Shown: positions 53,406-60,980 of the stretch, in pieces | How positions within the stretch are numbered: the stretch's first letter is position 1 | Layout: each line of letters starts with the position of its first letter | NCBI RefSeq assembly: GCF_030209755.1 | Contig: NZ_JARVRH010000012.1 | Location: 124,001 to 188,000 of the forward strand | Source of the DNA: Arthrobacter sp. efr-133-TYG-118 | GTDB taxonomy: Bacteria > Actinomycetota > Actinomycetes > Actinomycetales > Micrococcaceae | Direction: 5' to 3' | DNA: 64,000 nt | Translations under genes and position numbers: made by a program | The notes under the pieces: generated by a model | What the model saw: only the letters and a program-made list of their open reading frames with translations | Told to the model about the DNA's origin: nothing | The model's database searches: none

Positions 53406-53977
53406 TGGGAGGCGCTTTCGACGCGCTCGAAGTCGAGAAAGACGGTCTCGTTCCCGCCCTGCAGGCGCAGATCCCAGGTGAGTCCGCCATCCGCGTCGCG
53501 GCGTGCGATCAGGGTGCTGCGGCGCTCGGGATCGAGGGAGCTGAGCAGCGGATCGGCGGCGAGCGCTTCCTCGTTTTCCGGCAAGTAGATGCGGGTGAAA
53601 AGGCGGTTCATGAGGCCGCGGGCAAAAACGGCGACGGAAATGAACGGAGCCGCTCCCGCCTCGGTGGGTCCGGGGTTGACCGTCGTGAAGGTGAAGACAC
53701 CAGAGTGGCCTACCGCGGCGCGACCCCAGCCGGTAAACGTGTAGCCATCCCGGACCAGGGAGCCCGTGCGCTGGACCACCTTGCCTTCGGCGTCGGGCTG
53801 CCAGATCTCCAGGATGGCATCCGGGATGGCGTCTCCGGCGCCGTCGTACACGGTGCCCTGCAGGCGGATGCTTCCGGCGCTGCCGGGGGCGAGGAGCTCG
53901 TTGTCCTTATTAAAGGGGAGGGCGTAACCGTAGAAGGGGCCAACGGTCTGGCCGGGTGTGGGGATCAACTTGCTCAT
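53402..53977 (-). CDS. pcaG: Protocatechuate 3,4-dioxygenase alpha subunit
   Basis: 191 residues of the intradiol dioxygenase fold without its own iron site: TPGQTVGPFYGYALPF at the start, AILEIWQPDAEGK in the middle, GLMNRLFTRIYLPEN late. It pairs with PcaH; together they cleave protocatechuate between the hydroxyls to 3-carboxymuconate. It lies three bases downstream of pcaH. Confidence 0.95.
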   Translation of the reverse strand: MSKLIPTPGQTVGPFYGYALPFNKDNELLAPGSAGSIRLQGTVYDGAGDAIPDAILEIWQPDAEGKVVQRTGSLVRDGYTFTGWGRAAVGHSGVFTFTTVNPGPTEAGAAPFISVAVFARGLMNRLFTRIYLPENEEALAADPLLSSLDPERRSTLIARRDADGGLTWDLRLQGGNETVFLDFERVESASQ

Positions 53978-53980
53978 GTT

Positions 53981-54859
53981 CTACTCCTCATCTCCGGCGT
54001 CGCCAAAGGCTTCGTTTTCGGTCCAGGTCCGCTTCGACCCGCTCAGGACAATGTCCCAGTTGTAGCCAAGGGCCCATTCGGGGCTCGTCAGCTCGTGGTC
54101 GTACTTGGCGACGAGCCGGTCGCGGGCGTCCTGGTCGACGATCGATTGGTAGATGGGGTCCAGCGGGAACAACTGGTCACCGGGGAAGTACATCTGGGTG
54201 ACGATGCGCTGCGTGAAGTCCGTGCCGAACATCGAGAAGTGGATGTGCGCCGGCCGCCAGGCGTTGAGGTGGTTTTTCCACGGGTAGGCGCCGGGCTTGA
54301 TGGTGGTGAAGCGGTAGGAGCCGTCCGGTCCGGTGATGCAGCGTCCGACGCCGGTGAAGTTCGGGTCGAGCGGGGCGGGGTGCTGGTCGCGCTTGTGGAT
54401 GTAGCGGCCGGCGGCGTTGGCCTGCCAGATCTCGACGAGCTGGCCGGCAACCGGGCGGCCGTCGCCGTCGAGCACTTTGCCTTGCACGATGATCCGCTCA
54501 CCCTGGGGTTCGCCATTGTGCTGGATCGTGAGGTCCGATTCCAGGGCGTGCACGTCCTGGTGCCCGAACGCCGGCGAGTACAGCTCGATGGTCTCCGGAT
54601 CCGCGTGGTGCAGGCTCTTGGTGGGGTGGCGCAGGATGCTGCTGCGGTATGGAGCGAAATCGAGGCGGGGTTGGGTCTCCGGCGGGGCACCGTCCTTGAG
54701 CGCCCGGGCGTACGCTTCGCCGATGGCCTCGATCTCGGCGCTGAGATCCGCCTGGGTTTCGACGGCGGCGTCCGACGGCGCGTGGGCGGCATGCGGTTCG
54801 GCCGCCGGTACGAGCTCGTCGTCGTCTTGGTAGTGCCCGGCATTTGCGTCTAGCAGCAC
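53981..54859 (-). CDS. pcaH: Protocatechuate 3,4-dioxygenase beta subunit
   Basis: 292 residues, catalytic subunit. The non-heme Fe3+ ligands (two Tyr, two His) are in NAAGRYIHKRDQHPAP and in NAWRPAHIHFSMFG. QLVEIWQANAAG is conserved. The start is a GTG with AAAGGAG upstream. The N-terminal tail of about 50 residues is longer than in Pseudomonas PcaH. First ring-cleavage gene of the operon, 50 bases after quiC. Confidence 0.95.
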   Translation of the reverse strand: MLLDANAGHYQDDDELVPAAEPHAAHAPSDAAVETQADLSAEIEAIGEAYARALKDGAPPETQPRLDFAPYRSSILRHPTKSLHHADPETIELYSPAFGHQDVHALESDLTIQHNGEPQGERIIVQGKVLDGDGRPVAGQLVEIWQANAAGRYIHKRDQHPAPLDPNFTGVGRCITGPDGSYRFTTIKPGAYPWKNHLNAWRPAHIHFSMFGTDFTQRIVTQMYFPGDQLFPLDPIYQSIVDQDARDRLVAKYDHELTSPEWALGYNWDIVLSGSKRTWTENEAFGDAGDEE

Positions 54860-54910
54860 GGCCGGCTCCTTTCGGGTGGTTGCTTTCCTGGTTTCTGCTT
54901 GCGTTTCGGC

Positions 54911-56878
54911 TCAGCGGTGCACGTGGTGGGCGTGAAGCGAGTCGTATTGGGCTGCGTCGTATTGGACCGCGTGCCGCACGGGGGCGTTGGGGGCGCCGTA
55001 GCCGTCGTAGTTGCCGCGGCGTTCGACCATTTCGAAGAACACGCTGCCCACCGTGGCGGTGTAGAAGTGGAGGAATTCACCGTCGGCGTCCCTGTCGTAG
55101 AGGAGGTTCAATTCCTTGAGGGTGGCGAGGAAGGCAGGATCCAGGGCGAAGCGCGCATCCAGGTCCTCGTAGTAATTGGCCGGGATCTGCAGGAAGTCGA
55201 GTCCGCGTGCTTGCGCCGCCCGCGCCGTGGCCACGAGGTCGTCCACCGCGAACGCGATGTGTTCCTGGTAGCTCTTGCGGGCGCCGTTGCCTTGCTGGCC
55301 GGGTCCTTGCTGGATGACTGGAGCGAGGTTCAAAACCAGGCGCACGGCTCGGTCCGACGTCACCATGACCTGCGAGCGCACCAGGCCGCTAGGGCTTGGC
55401 ACCTCGGCGAACGGCTGCGGTTCCAGCGCGAGTGCACTCGTGTAGAAGAGGACGGCTTCGTCGAAGTGCTGCCAGGGCTGGGCCAGGTTCACGTGGTCGA
55501 TGACCGCTTGCGCTGCCGCTGAAGGGTGCTCGAGGCCTTCGCCGAATTCCCGGGACTGCCCGAATTCATGCGTCCATGCCGCGGTGCCGTCCGGGCTGCC
55601 TTGGCACAGGAAGATCTCAGTGGAGTCCGGGGCCGCGATACCTTGGAACACTTCCTCGTCGGCCTGGACTTTGCGCGGCACCACGGGAGCCTTGAGTTGC
55701 TGGGCCCGGGCCGAGGCAATCACGGGAGAGTCGACGTCGAACCCCAACGCGGCGATGGCGGGTTCACTGTGCGACGGCGCCTGCTCGTTGATGATGACGC
55801 GTGCCTGGCCCATGGACCACAACTGCACGTCCTTGGTCCGGTGCCGGCCATCGAATTCGAAGCCGAGCTGGCCCAGGAGCGTTTCGAGCTGCGCGGGCTC
55901 ATCGGTCTTGACTTCGGCGAAGTTGAACCCGGCCGGTTCGGCCACCTTGGGCAGCGTGGCCAGTTCCATGGGATAACGACGGCGGCTGGCAGCGTTGGCG
56001 GGCGAGTCACCGCTGGTGCCTCCCGGCGCTCCTCCCCGCGTAAAGGAAGCTGCGTTCGCGTCGAGCCACTTGGCGCTTTGCTCCTCAAGCCAGATCAGCG
56101 AGCGCATCGCGTCGACGGCGGTGCGCTCCACATCGGATTGGCGGAAGACGTCGTTGAAGACCTCCAGCGAGACCGGGCCGGAGTAGCCCGCGCGGGCCAC
56201 GTGGCCCATGAACTTGGCCAGCTCGAACTGTCCTTCGCCCGGGAATACGCGGTAATGGCGGCTCCAGGACAGGACATCCATGGAGAGCTTCGGGGCGTCG
56301 GCCACCTGGACGAAGAAGATCTTTTCGGGCTTGATGGCCTCGATGGGCGCGGTGTCCCAGTCGCGGGAAAGGATGTGGAAGGAGTCCAGGCACGTGCCCA
56401 GGTGGGGGTGGTCCACCGCGTCCACCAAGCGGTGCGCGTGCTCGTAGTCGTTGACGTATTTGCCCCAGGCCAGGGCCTCGTACGCTACTTTGACGCCGTG
56501 GTCCCCGGCCAATTCCGCCAGGCGGGAGAGCTGCTCGGTCCGGAGGTCGTCGTCGTCGATCGTCGCCGTTCCCACGTTGGTGCACACCAGGATGGTGTCC
56601 ATGCCGAGGCGCGACATGAGCTTGAACTTGGCGTCGGCCCGGCGAAGATTTTCCTGCAGGATGTCTTCGGAGACGCTGTCGAAGTCTCGGAACGGCTGGT
56701 AGAGGTCCAGGCCGAGTCCGAGGTCCGCGGCCATCTTCCGCACATCCTCCGGGCTGAGCGGTGAGGTGACGAGGTCCTGTTCGAAGATCTCGATGCCGTC
56801 GAAGCCCGCGATGGCGCAGGCCTGCATCTTTTCCTTGAGCGTGCCTGAGAGGCAGACGGTGGCGATTCCCGTGCGCAT
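54911..56878 (-). CDS. quiC: 3-dehydroshikimate dehydratase fused to an HPPD-like domain
   Basis: 655 residues. The first half (about 1-285) is a xylose-isomerase-like TIM barrel with metal-type residues in KVAYEALAWG, CLDSFHIL, FFVQVADAP and VSLEVFNDVF, matching QuiC/QsuB 3-dehydroshikimate dehydratase. The second half (about 305-640) is a vicinal-oxygen-chelate domain like 4-hydroxyphenylpyruvate dioxygenase, with His in VIDHVNLA, His in EHIAFAVDD and Glu in VFFEMVERRG. The product is protocatechuate, which PcaHG uses. The start overlaps the aroE stop (TGATG). Confidence 0.93.
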   Translation of the reverse strand: MRTGIATVCLSGTLKEKMQACAIAGFDGIEIFEQDLVTSPLSPEDVRKMAADLGLGLDLYQPFRDFDSVSEDILQENLRRADAKFKLMSRLGMDTILVCTNVGTATIDDDDLRTEQLSRLAELAGDHGVKVAYEALAWGKYVNDYEHAHRLVDAVDHPHLGTCLDSFHILSRDWDTAPIEAIKPEKIFFVQVADAPKLSMDVLSWSRHYRVFPGEGQFELAKFMGHVARAGYSGPVSLEVFNDVFRQSDVERTAVDAMRSLIWLEEQSAKWLDANAASFTRGGAPGGTSGDSPANAASRRRYPMELATLPKVAEPAGFNFAEVKTDEPAQLETLLGQLGFEFDGRHRTKDVQLWSMGQARVIINEQAPSHSEPAIAALGFDVDSPVIASARAQQLKAPVVPRKVQADEEVFQGIAAPDSTEIFLCQGSPDGTAAWTHEFGQSREFGEGLEHPSAAAQAVIDHVNLAQPWQHFDEAVLFYTSALALEPQPFAEVPSPSGLVRSQVMVTSDRAVRLVLNLAPVIQQGPGQQGNGARKSYQEHIAFAVDDLVATARAAQARGLDFLQIPANYYEDLDARFALDPAFLATLKELNLLYDRDADGEFLHFYTATVGSVFFEMVERRGNYDGYGAPNAPVRHAVQYDAAQYDSLHAHHVHR

Positions 56879-57807
56879 CAGTGCCCCGCTCCGGCGAGTG
56901 CCTTGCCGGACTTCGACTCTTCGGCTGTGGACTCTTCGGCGCTCACCAGCTCCAGGAAATGTGCCCGCATCCGTTCCGGATCGGCGTCGCGGCCGGTGAA
57001 GATGCGGAAAGCGTCGGCGGCCTGGCCCACGGCCATGCGTCCGCCGTCGAGAACACGGCAGCCCTTGGCGCGGGCCTCGAGCACCAATTGGGTCTCGATC
57101 GGCCGGTAGACGATGTCAGCCACCCAGTGCCTGGGTTCCACGAGGGACATGTCCAGTGGGAGGCCTGGATGAGCGGCCATGCCCACCGGGGTGCAGTGCA
57201 CCAAACCGTCGGCGAGCGGCATGAGCTGCGGCAGCTCCGCCGTCGTGCGCGCCGTGACGGTGCTGCCCGGGAACAGGGCGGCGAGTTCCGCCGCCCGTTG
57301 GGCGCAGCGCGCGGGGTCCACGTCCACAAGGTCCAGTTTCTTGACGCCGGCGGAAAGTAGGGCGTATGCGACGGCGGAGCCGGCACCCCCGGCGCCCAAC
57401 TGGACGACGCGGTCCAGGCCGGCGTCGGGAAGCCCGCTGGCCAAAGCGGAACCGAAACCGGAGAAGTCTGTGTTGTGGCCGATGAAGCGGCCGTCCTGGA
57501 TCAGGACGGTGTTGACAGCGCCGAGCCGCCGGGCGTCCTCGGAAACCTCGTCGAGGAACGGCAGGACCAGTTGCTTGCATGGATGCGTGATGTTGAGGCC
57601 GTTGTAGCCAAGCCGGGAAGCTGCGGTCAGCAAATCGCCGACGGCGGAGCCGGGCAAGGAGAGCTCCAGCAGGTCGATGGGCCGGTACAGATAGCGCAGC
57701 CCCTGTACATCAGCCTCCCTCTCATGCATGGGCGGCGTCAGCGAAGGCGATACGCCTTCACCGATGAGGCCCACCAGGAAGGATTCGGCTCGGTTGCTCA
57801 TGCTCAT
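56878..57807 (-). CDS. aroE: Shikimate/quinate 5-dehydrogenase (catabolic AroE)
   Basis: 309 residues. Substrate motifs are GVSPSLTPPMHE, NITHPCKQ (catalytic Lys) and IGHNTDFSGFG (catalytic Asp). The dinucleotide loop is LGAGGAGSAVA. Biosynthetic enzymes usually read S-L-S-P at the first motif; the Thr here is seen in quinate/shikimate dehydrogenases of catabolic operons such as that of Corynebacterium. With quiC next to it, the enzyme most likely makes 3-dehydroshikimate (and 3-dehydroquinate) for protocatechuate formation. Confidence 0.92.
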   Translation of the reverse strand: MSMSNRAESFLVGLIGEGVSPSLTPPMHEREADVQGLRYLYRPIDLLELSLPGSAVGDLLTAASRLGYNGLNITHPCKQLVLPFLDEVSEDARRLGAVNTVLIQDGRFIGHNTDFSGFGSALASGLPDAGLDRVVQLGAGGAGSAVAYALLSAGVKKLDLVDVDPARCAQRAAELAALFPGSTVTARTTAELPQLMPLADGLVHCTPVGMAAHPGLPLDMSLVEPRHWVADIVYRPIETQLVLEARAKGCRVLDGGRMAVGQAADAFRIFTGRDADPERMRAHFLELVSAEESTAEESKSGKALAGAGH

Positions 57808-57842
57808 TGCTCCTTTGACAACTGCACCCGCGGATTGGCTCC

Positions 57843-57869
57843 CTCTGGATTCCTTTGAGTCATCCAGAG
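57843..57869. promoter_or_regulatory. Inverted repeat in the aroE leader
   Basis: CTCTGGAT and ATCCAGAG form an exact 8-bp dyad across 11 bases, about 36 bases upstream of the aroE start. It could be an operator or a leader hairpin that affects translation of the quinate operon. Confidence 0.35.
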
Positions 57870-57929
57870 TCTGTTGCCCCGCAAGGCGGTATGAATCAGA
57901 CTACACAAAATGTTCATATATTGCACTAG

Positions 57930-57946
57930 TGTTCTTATCACGAACA
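57930..57946. promoter_or_regulatory. TGTTC-N7-GAACA dyad upstream of aroE
   Basis: TGTTCTTATCACGAACA is a perfect inverted repeat with a seven-base spacer in an AT-rich stretch between the IclR and aroE genes. A third TGTTC lies at 57911. Position and symmetry suit an operator for one of the two IclR proteins that flank the operon. Confidence 0.45.
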
Positions 57947-57967
57947 AAAGTAATGGGCGCTGGGCCT

Positions 57968-58738
57968 CTAGCGCTGCGGCAGGCGGTCCGCGAGCTCGGA
58001 CGCCGCGCTCTTCAGCAAGGGGACCACGGCCACCAGCTGCTCCACGCTCATCCGGAAAACAGGGACCGCGGTGGCAAGCGATGCGAAGGCAACGCCTTGC
58101 GAATTGAGGACGGGGACCGCGACGGCGCGCATGCCCACCTCGTTTTCCTCGTCCATGATCGCGTAGCCCTGGCGCCGGACCTTCTCGATTTCCAAGCGGA
58201 AGGCGTCGCGGTCGGTGATGGAGAACTCCGTCAACGGCTCCAACTCGAGCTCTTCCACCAGCTGCTGCCGCTCGCCGTCGTCCGCGAAGGCAACAAGCGC
58301 CTTGCCCACAGCCGTGGTGTGGAGCATTCCAAGGTGCCCCGGATCGCTCGTGACCCGGAACATTTGGGGACCATCTACTTTGTTGACCGTGAGGTGGTGG
58401 TGGCCGTCCCGGACCGAGAGGATGGTGGCCTCGCCGGTCCCCTCCGTCACGCGCTGCAGGATGGGCCGCGCAGTGCCCGCAAAGCCATGGTGGTTTGATA
58501 CCCGTTGACCGAGCTGGAAGACGCGAAGTCCCAGATGGTAGCGGCGGCCGTCGGCCTCGTAGTCGACGAATCCATCGCGCGTCAGGGATCCGAGCAGCCG
58601 GTAGGTAGTACTGAACGGCAGCTCCGCCTGACGGGCGAGCTCCGAGGCGCTGGCCCCCTTCGGCTCATTGCCCAGCAATACGAGGAGGCCCAGGGCCTTG
58701 CCGATCATGTCCGTTTTTGTGTCTTCCTTCACATCCAT
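57968..58738 (-). CDS. IclR family regulator of the quinate/shikimate genes
   Basis: 256 residues from the ATG at 58738; a start 6 codons earlier or 10 codons later is possible. The winged helix ASASELARQAELPFSTTYRL lies around residues 28-47, and the effector domain contains MLHTTAVGKALVAFADDG and MRAVAVPVLNSQG. It lies between the transporter (divergent) and aroE (same strand downstream), so it probably controls both by sensing shikimate, quinate or a derivative. Confidence 0.87.
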   Translation of the reverse strand: MDVKEDTKTDMIGKALGLLVLLGNEPKGASASELARQAELPFSTTYRLLGSLTRDGFVDYEADGRRYHLGLRVFQLGQRVSNHHGFAGTARPILQRVTEGTGEATILSVRDGHHHLTVNKVDGPQMFRVTSDPGHLGMLHTTAVGKALVAFADDGERQQLVEELELEPLTEFSITDRDAFRLEIEKVRRQGYAIMDEENEVGMRAVAVPVLNSQGVAFASLATAVPVFRMSVEQLVAVVPLLKSAASELADRLPQR

Positions 58739-58748
58739 AACTAAAGAT

Positions 58749-58855
58749 TGCCACATCGTGAGAGCTATATCTAGATGGTGAGTAAATATCTTGACAAGTG
58801 ACTGTGCTCACAGTCATCATTGCTATATCGCACAAGTAGCTCTCACAATGTGGCT
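58749..58855. promoter_or_regulatory. Symmetric operator array between IclR and transporter genes
   Basis: TGCCACATCGTGAGAGCTA (58749-58767) recurs in inverted orientation as TAGCTCTCACAATGTGGCT (58837-58855), with one internal mismatch. Midway is a third dyad, TGACTGTGCTCACAGTCA (58799-58816). The near mirror symmetry fits a shared operator for the divergent promoters. Confidence 0.55.
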
Positions 58856-58945
58856 ACAGTGTGAGGCCGCTGCCGGACCCACATCGACGTTCCAGGTACG
58901 CAAATTTCAGCCAGATGCGACATCGCCGTCACACAAAGGAACACC

Positions 58946-60262
58946 ATGAGTCACACGATCCCGTCTACGACGCCGGGCACTGCCACGGCGGGAACGCCGA
59001 AGAAGGCCGCCCTCGCCAGCTTCCTCGGTAGCGCCGTCGAGTACTACGACTTCTTCATTTTCGGTTCGGCCGCGGCCTTGATCTTCCCGCACGTCTTCTT
59101 CCCCAGTGCGGACGCCAACGCAGCCATCATGTCCTTCGCGACATTCGGCTTCGCCTACGTGGCAAGGCCAATCGGAGCCATCATCCTGGGGCACTTCGGC
59201 GACCGCATCGGCCGCCAACGCGTCCTGATGTTCACCCTGGTGCTCATGGGCGGTGCGACGTTCATCATCGGCTGCCTCCCCGATTTCAAGTCCATCGGAT
59301 GGTGGGCCCCGGCGCTGCTGGTCTTCGCACGCCTCTGCCAGGGCCTCTCGGCCGCCGGTGAACAAGCCGGAGCTTCGTCCATGACGCTCGAACACGCACC
59401 CGACAACCGCCGCTCTTTCTTTACCTCCTGGACCCTCACAGGAACCCAGGGCGGCCAGATCCTCGCAGCATTGGTCTTCATCCCCGTTGTCGCCCTCCCC
59501 GACGAAATCAAGTACGGCATCGGCTGGCGCATCCCGTTCTGGCTCAGCGCCGTAGTGGTCCTGGTCGCGTTCTTCATCCGTCGCACCCTGCATGAGCCGC
59601 CGGCGTTCGCCGAGGCCAAGAAGAACAACCAGATTGCCAAGCTTCCCGTGGCCGACCTCCTCCGGCTGCACTGGGCCGACGTCCTGCGCGTTATCTGCTG
59701 CGCCTTCATCTCGGCCGTGAGCACCGTCTTCGGCACCTTGGCGATTGCCTATGCCAAGGACGTGGCCCACGTCAACAGCACCATCACCTTGTGGCTCGTC
59801 GTGGCGGCAAACGTCGTCGCGCTCGGCACCCAGCCGGTCTTCGGCCGGATGGCTGACCGGATTGGCCGCAAGCCCGTCTTCATCTACGGCGCCGTAGCCA
59901 GCGCCATCATGACACCGGTATTCCTCTTGACGCTCGAATCCGGAAACGTGCCGCTCATGTTCCTGGTCTCCGTGGTGTACTTCTCTCTCGGATACGCCGC
60001 AGCAAACGCGGTGTGGCCCTCCTTCTACGGCGAAATGTTCAGCACCAAGGTCCGTTTCTCCGGCTTGGCCATCGGCACGCAGATCGGCTTCCTCATGGCA
60101 GGCTTCGCCCCGACCATCGTCACCGCAATTGGCGGCACCAAGGCCGGCGGCTGGGTACAGATCAGCATCTTCACCGGGGTCATCTGCGTCATCGCAGCTG
60201 TCTCCGCGATGACCGCCCGCGAATCCTTCAAGACCCCGACGGCGGAGCTCGGCCTCAAGTAG
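58946..60262 (+). CDS. MFS transporter, metabolite:H+ symporter (shikimate/aromatic acid type)
   Basis: 438 residues with 12 hydrophobic segments. The MHS-family start LASFLGSAVEYYDFFIFGSA is diagnostic of the ShiA/ProP/KgtP group; GHFGDRIGRQRVLM is the loop-2 motif. AAAGGAACACC precedes the ATG. Divergence from the IclR gene and proximity to aroE-quiC point to uptake of shikimate, quinate or protocatechuate. Confidence 0.9.
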   Translation: MSHTIPSTTPGTATAGTPKKAALASFLGSAVEYYDFFIFGSAAALIFPHVFFPSADANAAIMSFATFGFAYVARPIGAIILGHFGDRIGRQRVLMFTLVLMGGATFIIGCLPDFKSIGWWAPALLVFARLCQGLSAAGEQAGASSMTLEHAPDNRRSFFTSWTLTGTQGGQILAALVFIPVVALPDEIKYGIGWRIPFWLSAVVVLVAFFIRRTLHEPPAFAEAKKNNQIAKLPVADLLRLHWADVLRVICCAFISAVSTVFGTLAIAYAKDVAHVNSTITLWLVVAANVVALGTQPVFGRMADRIGRKPVFIYGAVASAIMTPVFLLTLESGNVPLMFLVSVVYFSLGYAAANAVWPSFYGEMFSTKVRFSGLAIGTQIGFLMAGFAPTIVTAIGGTKAGGWVQISIFTGVICVIAAVSAMTARESFKTPTAELGLK

Positions 60263-60278
60263 CCCCTCGCTTGGCCCT

Positions 60279-60315
60279 ATCCAGTGCCCCGCCGCATCCC
60301 GGCGGGGCACTGGAT
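60279..60315 (+). terminator. Rho-independent terminator after the MHS transporter
   Basis: ATCCAGTGCCCCGCCG pairs with CGGCGGGGCACTGGAT around a short loop, 16 bases after the stop codon, and TTTTCCTTTT follows. Both arm and T-tract fit an intrinsic terminator. Confidence 0.8.
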
Positions 60316-60431
60316 TTTCCTTTTCCCTGAAGTCTTACCCACGGCTAACCCGGCCGAAACCACCCCGCAACATTGGCCCGTCACACTGGAATAGCCGGCA
60401 AACGCTGGCAGCTCCAGCCAGGGAGGCCATC

Positions 60432-60668
60432 ATGTTGAAGGAAGTATCAACCCACCCCACAAGAATCCGCGCCCTTGACCAGCTGCACCGTGGCGACCAG
60501 ATCGAAGCCCGCCTATCCGTCGGACCCTCCTATGATGACGTTGTCATCCGCAGGGGCAGCGTCCAGGAAACGGCTCCGGGCATCGGCGTCGTCTGGATCA
60601 TGGATCAGCTGACGGGCCTGCGCAAGGCCATCAATACCGACGAATGCACAGTCTGGCGAGTGGCCTGA
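60432..60668 (+). CDS. Small protein of unknown function
   Basis: 78 residues, ATG after AGGGAGGCC. The sequence is soluble; RGDQIEARLSVGPSYDDVVI and GIGVVWIMDQLTGLRKAIN suggest a compact beta-rich domain. No family recognised. It has its own intergenic region after the terminator at 60279 and is convergent with the MoaD-like gene. Confidence 0.6.
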   Translation: MLKEVSTHPTRIRALDQLHRGDQIEARLSVGPSYDDVVIRRGSVQETAPGIGVVWIMDQLTGLRKAINTDECTVWRVA

Positions 60669-60684
60669 CCTGGCCCCGAACCGC

Positions 60685-60972
60685 TCAGCCGCCAGCCACG
60701 GACTGGATGATCAAGACCTCCTGGCCGGCCGCAACCTCAGTATCCAGACCCTTCAGACGCCGGACCTCCTCGCCGTTCACGTAAATATTCACGTAGCGGC
60801 GGAGCGAACCGGTTTCATCCCGGAGCCTCCGGGCCAGCACCGGGTAGTCCCCGGTCACAGCATCAAGCAAGCTTTCCACGGTCACAGCTCCGTCGGCGGG
60901 CGTAGTCAGGTAGGACTGCCCGCCGGCGAGCGGCTGGAGAACGCTAGGCAAAACCACTGTGATGTCGGGCAA
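60685..60972 (-). CDS. MoaD/ThiS-family ubiquitin-like protein
   Basis: 95 residues from a TTG at 60972 (AGGA eight bases upstream; a GTG at 60957 is possible). DITVVLPSVLQPLAGGQ and YVNIYVNGEEVRRLKGLDT match the MoaD/ThiS beta-grasp fold. The protein ends in VAGG, the Gly-Gly tail needed for adenylation and sulfur transfer. It starts nine bases after the BNR-repeat gene. Molybdopterin synthase small subunit is a formal alternative, but no moa genes are nearby. Confidence 0.82.
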   Translation of the reverse strand: MPDITVVLPSVLQPLAGGQSYLTTPADGAVTVESLLDAVTGDYPVLARRLRDETGSLRRYVNIYVNGEEVRRLKGLDTEVAAGQEVLIIQSVAGG

Positions 60973-60980
60973 GGTCCGTC

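Noticed and set aside
55526..56764. 412-codon plus-strand frame opposite quiC
   Set aside because: The minus strand encodes a complete two-domain enzyme with catalytic motifs; the plus-strand translation has none.
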